Shown here: in pieces, positions 1 through 7,180 of the stretch
Layout of the letters: every line of letters begins with the position of its first letter
How positions within the stretch are numbered: the stretch's first letter is position 1
DNA from: CBDUBU01 sp965365465
Lineage (GTDB): Bacteria > Bacteroidota > Rhodothermia > Rhodothermales > DASSAV01
Direction of reading: 5' to 3'
NCBI GenBank assembly: GCA_965365465.1
Contig: CBDUBU010000021.1
Location: 1 to 25,625 of the forward strand
Length of the DNA: 25,625 bases
The notes under the pieces: generated by a model
Databases searched by the model: none
Told to the model about the DNA's origin: nothing
Seen by the model: the letters and a program-made list of their open reading frames with translations, nothing else
Made by a program: the position numbers and the translations under genes

Positions 1-1174
1 GGCCTTCGAGCTTGTTTTCCGCGTGAAGCCGGAGGATCTCCTGCATGATGTCACCCCGATTCCGGAAGGGGATGTGCAGCACGTAGGGCTGGAGGGGATA
101 GTAGTTCCGGATATACTTGTATTGCCGGTCGCGGACGGCGCGAACCATATCGTACGACTCGTCGAAGCGGTCGCGGGCGGCATAGATGTAGTCCCGCGCG
201 GGTGCGGCCTGTTCTCCAAGAAACGGACGGCCCTGCATATGAACCGGGATCGGGACCCCGGCCAGCGAGAGAACGGTAGGCCCGAGGTCAACCATGCTGA
301 CGAGGTCGGTGTTGACAGCGCCGGTTTCCGTGTGTCCGGGCCGGCGAATGATGAGGGGCACGTGAAGTCCTGAGTCGTAGAGCCATCGTTTGGCGCGTGG
401 CAAGCCGTCGCCGTGGTCGCTCCAGAAAAACACGATGGTGTTTTCGGCCAGACCGTCCTCGTCGATCTGGCGGAGAATTTCAGCCGCCTGATCGTCCACG
501 CGGGCAATCTGATCGTACAGCTTTGCAATTTGCCGCCGTACGAGCGGCGTATCCGGGTAGTAAGGTGGCACTACGACAGCCTGCGGATCGGTGACCAGTT
601 GCTCGTCCGGTTTGACCCAGGTCTGGCTTTCATGGGTGGTCGTGTAATTGAAAACGGAAAAGAAGGGTTGGTCCGCCTTGCGATTCGGACTGCGCCAGTG
701 GGCCGAAGCGCTCGACTCATCCCATGCGGTGACCGGCTCTCCGAACTGGTAGTCGGTTTTCACATTGTTCGTGCAGAAATAGCCTGCCGCCCGCAGGTAC
801 TCCGTAAACGTTTTGACATACGGAGGCGGCACAGCAAAGTAGGGCGTGGGCAAGCCTTCCCCGGTGTGGGTCGTCCGCATATGCTGCGTGCCGAGGGAGT
901 TCTGGTACATTCCCGTGATGATGCTGGACCGGCTCGGCGCGCAGACGCCCGCCGTAGTGTAGGCATTCGTATAGCGAACCCCCTGCCCGGCCAGGCGGTC
1001 CAGCGCCGGGGTACGGGCGACCGGGTCCCCGTAGCTGCCCAGGTGGGCGCTGATGTCCTCCACGGAAATCCAGACGATGTTAGGCCGCTCCTGCGCGAGC
1101 AGGGACACAGGCAGGAACAACAGCAACGCCAACACGGCGAGCCTGCGCATGAGGGGAGAAGGGAGGAGAGGCAT
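1..1174 (-). CDS. Secreted S1-family sulfatase, C-terminus cut by window edge
   Basis: The open frame reads from ATG 1174 down to base 1 with no stop, giving 391 residues, so the C-terminal part lies outside. A hydrophobic stretch with an Arg-Arg start and an Ala-Gln end (residues 9-28) looks like a signal peptide. The sulfatase signature CAPSR begins at Cys78, the residue normally converted to formylglycine. The first metal-site motif is Glu39-Asp40, and DHGD (253-256) is the second. The family hydrolyses sulfate esters, usually of polysaccharides, in the periplasm; the substrate cannot be read here. A second Met at residue 9 (ATG 1150) would leave the signal peptide shorter and is a possible start; neither start has a clear ribosome site. 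It lies 47 bp after the stop of another sulfatase and is probably co-transcribed with it. Confidence 0.9.
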   Translation of the reverse strand, partial: MPLLPSPLMRRLAVLALLLFLPVSLLAQERPNIVWISVEDISAHLGSYGDPVARTPALDRLAGQGVRYTNAYTTAGVCAPSRSSIITGMYQNSLGTQHMRTTHTGEGLPTPYFAVPPPYVKTFTEYLRAAGYFCTNNVKTDYQFGEPVTAWDESSASAHWRSPNRKADQPFFSVFNYTTTHESQTWVKPDEQLVTDPQAVVVPPYYPDTPLVRRQIAKLYDQIARVDDQAAEILRQIDEDGLAENTIVFFWSDHGDGLPRAKRWLYDSGLHVPLIIRRPGHTETGAVNTDLVSMVDLGPTVLSLAGVPIPVHMQGRPFLGEQAAPARDYIYAARDRFDESYDMVRAVRDRQYKYIRNYYPLQPYVLHIPFRNRGDIMQEILRLHAENKLEG

Positions 1175-1221
1175 GGGTAGCTCTATCAAGAGGTATGGGA
1201 AGGATTGCTTGTTTTCGTTTA

Positions 1222-2778
1222 TCAGCGTTGGGGAGGCGCGAGCGAGTCGGGAGGTGGAAAAGTTCGTATGGGACTGTATCGAACATACGTCTCGAACGCC
1301 TCTCCCTGGCCCATAACACGGGGGTCTTCCGTTTTCGTAAGAAACGAATCGAGGCGGGCGTGCAACTGCCGCCGGATGCGCGAGAAAGCGGCATCTCCGG
1401 CGAGGTTGCGGAGGCAGGCCGGATCGTTGCGAATGTCGTAAAGTTCTTCGTCAGGCCGCTTGTCCACTGCCAGATGAAAGTAGCGACGAACCACCGGATC
1501 GTTGCGGTTTTCAAGGAGGAAATCAAGCGTCGGCGCCGCGTCGATGTCATGGTAGGCTCCATGCATAGGTCCCAGGGAGCCGTCCGCCTCATATTTCTGC
1601 GGATCACCGGCGGGCCACCTGTCCGGCGCGAAGTTCCGGATGTACAGATATTCCGGAGTGCGGATCGCTCGTTGCGGATAGCCGAGGTTGTCGTAGCGTG
1701 AGGAAGAATGCCGCTCGCGTCCGGCAAAAACCTCGCGGCGCGAAGGATCGACACGGCCCTGCCGGTCGGATCTGAGCAGATCCAGGATGCTGCGCCCGGA
1801 CATCGGATAGGCGCCGGGATGCCGGACGCCTGCCGCTTCCAGAAGGGTCGGCGTAAGATCCACGAGGCTAACCACATCCTCCACCACGCGCCCGCCGGGA
1901 ACGTTTTTCGTCCATTTCAGGGCCATAGGTACGTGAATCCCTGATTCATAAACGTTGGCTTTGGCGCGGGGAAAAGGCATTCCGTTGTCAGCCGTGACGA
2001 GGACGATCGTATTATCCAACTCGCCTGCTTCTTCAAGCAGAGCCAGCATCCGGCCCAGGTGCCGGTCGAACCAGGCGATCTCAACCGCATAGTCGAGCAA
2101 GTCGCTGCGGACTTCGGGCGCATCCGGCAGGAAGGCCGGAACGGCAGCATCTTCAGGGTCCATGCCTTCGAGCAACCCGGCGCCGGCCTGATAGTCCCGG
2201 TGCGGCTCCGTCGCGCCGTACCAGAAGTAAAAAGGCTTCTCTTTCGGGCGCGCCTTCAAAAAGTCGGCAAAGTTGGCTGCGTAGTCATTGTCACTGATCC
2301 CCTCGTAGGGCGGCTGGCGTTTGCGGTCGCCAAAGGCAGGCCCCGCCGGGTTGCGCGTCCGGCCGCTGACTTTCCAGTTGCCGGGTCCCCATCCTTTGCC
2401 GGTGTATCCGATAAAATACCCGGCCTCCTCCAGCAGGTCGGGAAACACGACGTACTGTTCCGGGAACGAGCTTGCGTGCGTTCCGGCCTGCTCCAGTTGC
2501 CAGGGATAGCGCCCGGTGAGAAACGCAGCGCGGGAGGGGCTGCATCCGGGCGAGGCTACAAAGGCGTTGGTAAACAGTACGCCTTCACGCGCTACCCGGT
2601 CGAAGGCAGGCGTGCTGACCACAGGATCGCCGTAGGCCGACGCATGAGGATAGGACTGGTCGTCGCTGATGGCGATCAGGATGTTCGGGCGTGGTTCAGT
2701 CTGCGCGGCGGCCTGCCTGGCGCCGGGATCGAACAGCGCAGCAGCCAGAATCAGAAGTGTCGGTAACCACTTGTGCAT
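1222..2778 (-). CDS. Secreted S1-family sulfatase (formylglycine type)
   Basis: The product is 518 residues, a usual length for the family. A signal peptide is visible at residues 1-26 (hydrophobic core LLILAAALF, Ala-rich end). Asp39-Asp40 form the first metal motif. CSPSR begins at Cys79, the formylglycine site, followed by LTGRYP. Lys128 (TGKG), His193 (EPHR), and Asp264-Asn265 (TADNG) match further catalytic and metal positions. It should hydrolyse a sulfate ester outside the cytoplasm, and it needs a formylglycine-generating or anaerobic sulfatase-maturating enzyme encoded elsewhere. It is the upstream member of a two-sulfatase pair and is only moderately similar to its partner, so the two probably act on different linkages (inference). 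ATG 2778 is the first good start. Confidence 0.93.
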   Translation of the reverse strand: MHKWLPTLLILAAALFDPGARQAAAQTEPRPNILIAISDDQSYPHASAYGDPVVSTPAFDRVAREGVLFTNAFVASPGCSPSRAAFLTGRYPWQLEQAGTHASSFPEQYVVFPDLLEEAGYFIGYTGKGWGPGNWKVSGRTRNPAGPAFGDRKRQPPYEGISDNDYAANFADFLKARPKEKPFYFWYGATEPHRDYQAGAGLLEGMDPEDAAVPAFLPDAPEVRSDLLDYAVEIAWFDRHLGRMLALLEEAGELDNTIVLVTADNGMPFPRAKANVYESGIHVPMALKWTKNVPGGRVVEDVVSLVDLTPTLLEAAGVRHPGAYPMSGRSILDLLRSDRQGRVDPSRREVFAGRERHSSSRYDNLGYPQRAIRTPEYLYIRNFAPDRWPAGDPQKYEADGSLGPMHGAYHDIDAAPTLDFLLENRNDPVVRRYFHLAVDKRPDEELYDIRNDPACLRNLAGDAAFSRIRRQLHARLDSFLTKTEDPRVMGQGEAFETYVRYSPIRTFPPPDSLAPPQR

Positions 2779-2997
2779 GACAGGGCCGTTTCGGATTCAG
2801 CGCAGGGGCAGGTCAAAAAAGACCAGCCTCAGTGTGCAGAAATAGCGAGGGGAGCCGCCTGGCTGGTAAGTTTAACCATTCACTCCCTCATAGTGCAAGA
2901 AAAGTCGGTAATTCAACCTGTTCTCCTCCTGCGCCCCAGTTTGGCGCGTCGAAGTCAGGGTGGAGCAGCACAAACCGTGAGCGCGTGCTTCTCTGAG

Positions 2998-3134
2998 CAT
3001 AGATGCTTCACTACGCCGGCATGAGACGATCAGGCGCTCAAGCAAAACGAGTAACGTTCCCAACGGGCATGACGGACAAGGAAACGGCGCCCTCTACCCC
3101 AAACTGTCATCCTGACGGGCGCGAAGGATCTATG
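2998..3134. repeat. Intergenic repeat unit with imperfect inverted ends (copy 1)
   Basis: The left end is CATAGATGCTTC (2998-3009) and the right end is GAAGGATCTATG (3123-3134), an inverted pair matching at 11 of 12 positions. Each end is followed inward by a variant of GTCATNCTGA: GTCATCCTGA at 3106-3115 on the plus strand, and a degenerate form next to the left end on the minus strand. A second unit with the same ends lies at 10776-10847. Repeats built on GTCATCCTGA...GAAGGATCT are familiar in many bacterial genomes; whether this one is mobile is unknown. Confidence 0.6.
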
Positions 3135-3158
3135 TTTCAAGGCTTGCGGTGCTCCGCA

Positions 3159-3202
3159 GGAGTTTCTCTGCAGGCAGCGCTGCTTTCCGGACAGCCAGAG
3201 CG
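3159..3202. repeat. Dispersed intergenic repeat block, degenerate copy
   Basis: It begins with GGAGTTTCTCTGC, identical over 13 bases to 22933-22945. It then continues with a recognisable but diverged CTTTCC-GG...CCAGA...CG pattern shared with 22951-22977. It lies 24 bp after the right end of the inverted-end unit, in the same relative position as the block at 10863. Confidence 0.45.
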
Positions 3203-3275
3203 ACGGCTGCCACACCTGCCTGAAAAAAAGAACGCAGGCAAGACGCGCCTGAAAGGGAGCCGTCACGGGAATCGC

Positions 3276-5000
3276 CTAAACATCCGGATCATCTTCTCCA
3301 GCGAGTATGGAGGGGTATGACGCGGGCGCCGTGCGAATCCGTAGCGGTCCCGGTTCAGGGGTACGGCGGGATCGAATACGGGTAGAGTCCACCCCCATCC
3401 GCCGCAGGAGGCGGATCAGGCGTGTTGAATCCGCAGGGTGGCCGGGCGCCGGAAGCATCAATTCGATGTACAGGCTGTCGTAGGTCTGCACGGCATCCGC
3501 GAGGCGGTGAAGCAGGATCGTATCCGGCGCCGCCGCATTTACCGGGTGCGCATCTGTGGAAAGGTGTACGAGTAGCACTTTTGCGTTGGGAAGGTTCAGC
3601 GCAAACTGAATCTGGCGCCGGAGCATCTGCTCTGCCTGCAAGCCCAGCTTTTCCGGCGCGGCATAAGCCAGGCGAAGGATCAGGGCGCCGTGCTGCGTGG
3701 TTGCCATTTCGGAACCTGCGAGCACGGCTCCGTCCGGCAAGGCCAGGTTTTCGAGCGCCGCTAACCGGGTGCGGGCGGCTGCCATCGCTGCTTCCAGAGA
3801 TTCTTCCTGCATGGGTCCTGGGGGTAGGCCTTCAGCCTGCCTGGCAGGCAGAAGCGCGGTGAACTGCTCGACATCGCCTCCCGACGTGGGCAATTGTTCC
3901 AGGGAAAGCCGCACCGGCTCTCCGGCCAGGGCCGAGGCTGTCCGCTCGAATTCATCCCGCATTTCAGCGCCAAGCCATCCTGCCGTAGCCACCCGCAGAT
4001 ACACCTGCGTGCGGCCTTCGCCCGGTATGATCTGCCGGTTGAGAATAGCCATCTGCCCCGGCTTCTGAAAGGCGCCCTCGGCGGTTGCAACCGCACGCTC
4101 GAGGCGCGCCTCCCGCGCAATCTCCCGGAGCGATTCGCGCAGGGGAAACCAGACGGCGGCAACGAAAAGCACGACCAGCCCCACCCGCGCCCAGGCAGAA
4201 CGGAGCACCCCTATCGAACGGATCCACCGGGAGCGATCCGCCAGCGCAATGAGTCCGCGTGTACCCTCCCCGTTTTTGCTGTGCCACGCAATGGCGGCCT
4301 TGACCACGCCTGCCCGGTGCATCCCCACCAGCAGGAACACCCCCATGCCGCTCAGCACGATGCCGGCAAGGTTCGCTCCGTAGAGCAGCATACTGCCGTA
4401 AATCAACTCCGTCCTCCATCCTGACCCGATGCCGAAGCCTGCTACGGCCAGCGGAGGAATCAGGGCTACCGATATCGCTACGCCTGGAATGGCGGCAGAG
4501 AGCCTGCGCCCGCGCGCCACGGTTACCACCGCGCCGACCAGCCCGGACAGGACTGCAATCACGAGGTCCAGCGTGGAGGGGCGCGTGCGTGCGGAAATCT
4601 CCAGCGTGATGGTATGGAAGGGCAGCAGAAAGGTGAGCAAGGTGCTGATCAGGATAACAGCGGCGGTGCTTCCGGCGACGACAACGCCTGTCTGCACGGC
4701 AAGGCGACCATCTCCCACGGCAAGCGCAAGGGCAAGGCCGACCACAGGAGCCAGTAGGGGGGCCACCAGCATCGCGCCGATCACGACGGCGGCGCTGTTG
4801 AGCGACAATCCCAGCGTTGCGATAGCGCCGGAGAGGACAAGCACCATCCAGTAAGGCAGGTTGTTGGCAATGGCAGCCTCTGCCGTTTCCCTGAAAATGG
4901 CCGGACGGTCCCAGGCATTCACGCCCAGCCCCTCGCTCGCAACCTCCTCAACGGTTTCCGAGATCGGTTTCGGTTCGGACGTGTCTTTTTCTTCTTCCAT
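3276..5000 (-). CDS. DUF389 family integral membrane protein
   Basis: The product is 574 residues. Residues 1-45 are acidic and soluble. About six to seven membrane helices follow (roughly 50-66, 70-95, 103-128, 145-162, 170-190, 198-226, 271-287). The Gly/Asn/Pro-rich helices around 67-90 (NSAAVVIGAMLVAPLLAP) and 170-190 are characteristic of DUF389. A long soluble tail (about 290-574) with two related alpha/beta stretches follows. The molecular role of DUF389 is not established, and the sequence gives no catalytic motif. It lies 51 bp downstream of zwf on the same strand, so co-transcription is likely, but a functional link with sugar metabolism is only inference. ATG 5000 is the start. Confidence 0.85.
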   Translation of the reverse strand: MEEEKDTSEPKPISETVEEVASEGLGVNAWDRPAIFRETAEAAIANNLPYWMVLVLSGAIATLGLSLNSAAVVIGAMLVAPLLAPVVGLALALAVGDGRLAVQTGVVVAGSTAAVILISTLLTFLLPFHTITLEISARTRPSTLDLVIAVLSGLVGAVVTVARGRRLSAAIPGVAISVALIPPLAVAGFGIGSGWRTELIYGSMLLYGANLAGIVLSGMGVFLLVGMHRAGVVKAAIAWHSKNGEGTRGLIALADRSRWIRSIGVLRSAWARVGLVVLFVAAVWFPLRESLREIAREARLERAVATAEGAFQKPGQMAILNRQIIPGEGRTQVYLRVATAGWLGAEMRDEFERTASALAGEPVRLSLEQLPTSGGDVEQFTALLPARQAEGLPPGPMQEESLEAAMAAARTRLAALENLALPDGAVLAGSEMATTQHGALILRLAYAAPEKLGLQAEQMLRRQIQFALNLPNAKVLLVHLSTDAHPVNAAAPDTILLHRLADAVQTYDSLYIELMLPAPGHPADSTRLIRLLRRMGVDSTRIRSRRTPEPGPLRIRTAPASYPSILAGEDDPDV

Positions 5001-5051
5001 GCGGCGTGATGGAGGCTGACGGGGAAGGTCGGCGGCGGTTGAAGTCGGTTC

Positions 5052-6596
5052 TTACTGTGCGTTTTCCAGCGATTCGTCTATCTCCTCCATCCGAAGGGCG
5101 GGCGCCACCCAGCTTCTTCCGTCGCGGGCAATGAGGATCTCGGCGGCCTCCGGACCCCACGAACCGGCCTGGTAGTTGGGGAAGTCTACCGGCGTAGCGG
5201 TTTCCCAGTAGTCTTGGATCGGGCGCATGGCTGACCACGCAAGCTCCACCTGGTCGGCGCGCATGAACAGCGAGGTGTCTCCTTCTATCACATCGAGGAG
5301 CAAGGTTTCGTAGGCTTCCGGAGGGTCTGTTTTGAAAGCCTCGCAGTATCCGAAATGCATATCCACCGGGCTGAGAAGCATCTTGGGGCCGGGGCGCTTG
5401 GCCAGAAAGCGGAACAGGATGCCCTCGTTCGGCTGAATGTGGATCGACAGGCGGTTGGGTTGCCAGCCGCTGACGGCAGCCGTCGGGAAGGACTGGTGCG
5501 GCACCGGACGGAAGATTATATTGACCTCGGAGTAACGCACCGGAAGGCGCTTGCCGGTGCGCAGGTAAAAGGGCACGTCCTGCCAGCGCCAGTTATCCAC
5601 GTGGAGCTTGAGGGCGGCAAAGGTTTCCGTAGACGAATCCGGGTCAACGCCCGGCTCGCTCCGGTAAGCCGGAACCCGATCGCCCTGCATCCATCCGGCT
5701 CCGTACTGGCCCCGCACGGCTACCTCGTGAATATCCTCGGCGGTGATCGGGCGCATCGCCCGCAGCACATCAACTTTCTTGTTGCGCAGCTCCTCAGCCT
5801 GAAACGACACGGGGGGTTCCATCGCAACGATGCAGAAGACTTGCAGGAGGTGGTTCTGAACCATATCGCGCAGAGCGCCGGCGTGGTCGTAGTAACCGCC
5901 GCGCTGTTCCACCCCGACGCGCTCGGCTACCGTGATCTGCACATGGTCTATATAACGCCGGTTCCAGATGGGTTCATACAGCGCGTTGGCAAAGCGAAAC
6001 GCCAGGATGTTTTGCACGGTTTCTTTGCCCAGATAATGATCGATCCGGTAAATCTGGGCTTCCCTGAAAACCCGCAACAGGATCTCATTCAACGCCAGCG
6101 CCGAGCGCAGGTCGTGTCCGAAGGGTTTCTCCAGCACGATGCGGGCGTGCTCGCGGTCCTGCGTCAGCCCGGCCTCGTCGAGGCGCCCCACGATATGTTC
6201 GACGAGGGAGGGAGGGGTGGCCTGGTAGAAAATGTGGTTTGCCTGCACCTTCCACGCTTCGTTGAAGGCTTCCAGTCGTGAAGCCAGTTCAACATACGTC
6301 TCGGATAGTTTGAAGTCGCCGGAGAGAAAGCTGACGCGCTCGGCAAAGGCGGACCATGCCTCCTTGTCGAGCGGTCCCTCGCGGGAAAACGTTTCGACGC
6401 CCTGCCGGACGTGCGTGCGGAAGGCGTCGTCAGTCATTTTTTTTAGATCCACACCGAGAATGGCGAAATGATCGGGCATCCAGCCGTGCAGGTACAGATG
6501 GTAAAGCGCCGGGACCAGTTTGCGATGCGTGAGATCGCCTGCGGCGCCGAAAATGACGAGAACGGTGGGGGGCGCAGCGTCGTTAGGCTTAATCAT
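5052..6596 (-). CDS. zwf: Glucose-6-phosphate 1-dehydrogenase
   Basis: The product is 514 residues, the usual size. The NADP-binding loop GAAGDLTHRK sits at 18-27, EKPFG at 156-160, and the active-site signature RIDHYLGKE at 184-192 includes the catalytic His and substrate Lys. The enzyme oxidises glucose 6-phosphate to 6-phosphogluconolactone with NAD(P)+ in the cytoplasm, the first step of the oxidative pentose phosphate pathway. No 6-phosphogluconolactonase or gnd gene sits beside it; the next gene on the strand is a DUF389 protein. It is divergent from pckG across 584 bp. ATG 6596 has no visible ribosome site, as for most genes here. Confidence 0.97.
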   Translation of the reverse strand: MIKPNDAAPPTVLVIFGAAGDLTHRKLVPALYHLYLHGWMPDHFAILGVDLKKMTDDAFRTHVRQGVETFSREGPLDKEAWSAFAERVSFLSGDFKLSETYVELASRLEAFNEAWKVQANHIFYQATPPSLVEHIVGRLDEAGLTQDREHARIVLEKPFGHDLRSALALNEILLRVFREAQIYRIDHYLGKETVQNILAFRFANALYEPIWNRRYIDHVQITVAERVGVEQRGGYYDHAGALRDMVQNHLLQVFCIVAMEPPVSFQAEELRNKKVDVLRAMRPITAEDIHEVAVRGQYGAGWMQGDRVPAYRSEPGVDPDSSTETFAALKLHVDNWRWQDVPFYLRTGKRLPVRYSEVNIIFRPVPHQSFPTAAVSGWQPNRLSIHIQPNEGILFRFLAKRPGPKMLLSPVDMHFGYCEAFKTDPPEAYETLLLDVIEGDTSLFMRADQVELAWSAMRPIQDYWETATPVDFPNYQAGSWGPEAAEILIARDGRSWVAPALRMEEIDESLENAQ

Positions 6597-6804
6597 GGTT
6601 CAGAACGAATGGGTCAGGTCATCATGAATCAAATTCCGGAATTCCTTCGGGATATACGCACGATCCCGGCACAAATGCGCCTGGATAAGCCGCAAAGGGG
6701 ATATTGCTACCACATTTTCCCGATCTGGGTATGGAAAGCCTGCTCTGTCGCAGCGTGCGTTCCGTATCCTGTTTTACATCATCTTAACAGAATGCCCGTT
6801 GCTT

Positions 6805-6833
6805 TTGCCTGTCGGTTTGGGGATATATATAAC
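6805..6833 (+). promoter_or_regulatory. Possible sigma-70-like promoter, rightward
   Basis: TTGCCT (6805-6810), a 17-bp spacer, and TATAAC (6828-6833) form a reasonable -35/-10 pair. It would transcribe towards pckG, whose start is about 340 bp away. Bacteroidota often use a different promoter consensus, so this is tentative. Confidence 0.3.
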
Positions 6834-7101
6834 AGGAATGCACAACGACGGCTTTACGCTGTTGTGCCGGAGAGGAGGGCTTTGTGAGTGTATGCACCTC
6901 AAACGTGCAGGGCGGTCTCGTAGTGCCTGCACGACCCGCCGTAACGCTTCTGTCAAGCTCGTTAGCGGACAGCGTTCGTTTTGATCCGGCGCACTGGCAT
7001 CTGGCGCAAAGGGGCGCCGTGTAGGGAGATCCCTTGCATACGGACTAGCTTATTTCTCACACGAGGAATAGGGAGAGACCTGCCAGATTACTGTAAGGTG
7101 T

Positions 7102-7119
7102 TTGCATTAGATTATGCAA
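7102..7119. promoter_or_regulatory. Palindrome upstream of pckG, possible operator
   Basis: TTGCAT and ATGCAA form perfect 6-bp inverted arms separated by 6 bp, 61 bp before the chosen pckG start. The size and symmetry suit a dimeric repressor or activator. No known regulator consensus was matched. Confidence 0.4.
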
Positions 7120-7170
7120 CTGAGCGACGCTCACGCGCCCGCTTGCTGTGATACGCACCACCAAGAAAAA

Positions 7171-7176
7171 AGAGGG
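7171..7176 (+). promoter_or_regulatory. Ribosome binding site deciding the pckG start
   Basis: AGAGGG lies 4 bp before ATG 7181. It favours this ATG over the in-frame GTG at 7148, which has no purine-rich site before it. It is one of the few recognisable ribosome sites in the window. Confidence 0.55.
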
Positions 7177-7180
7177 ATAT

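Larger units (their letters stand above)
2779..3275. other. Non-coding region with repeats, 497 bp
   Basis: I see no convincing gene here. It should hold the promoter of the sulfatase pair on the minus strand and the end of the DUF389 transcript. It contains the inverted-end repeat unit (2998-3134), a further repeat block (3159-3202), and a TGCCTG/CAGGCA inverted pair around an A-run near 3218-3241. That pair might be a weak terminator for the DUF389 gene, but it has no T-tail after the stem. Confidence 0.6.
6597..7180. other. Divergent zwf/pckG control region, 584 bp
   Basis: I find no convincing gene. It must hold the promoters of zwf (leftward) and pckG (rightward). Visible elements are a sigma-70-like promoter on the plus strand (6805-6833), an 18-bp palindrome (7102-7119), and a ribosome site for pckG (7171-7176). 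If the distant promoter is used, the pckG leader would be over 300 nt long. I did not recognise a known riboswitch in it. Confidence 0.6.

Noticed and set aside
6468..6887. Possible small gene overlapping the zwf start and running into the divergent region
   Set aside because: It overlaps zwf on the opposite strand, has no ribosome site, and its product has no recognisable pattern.
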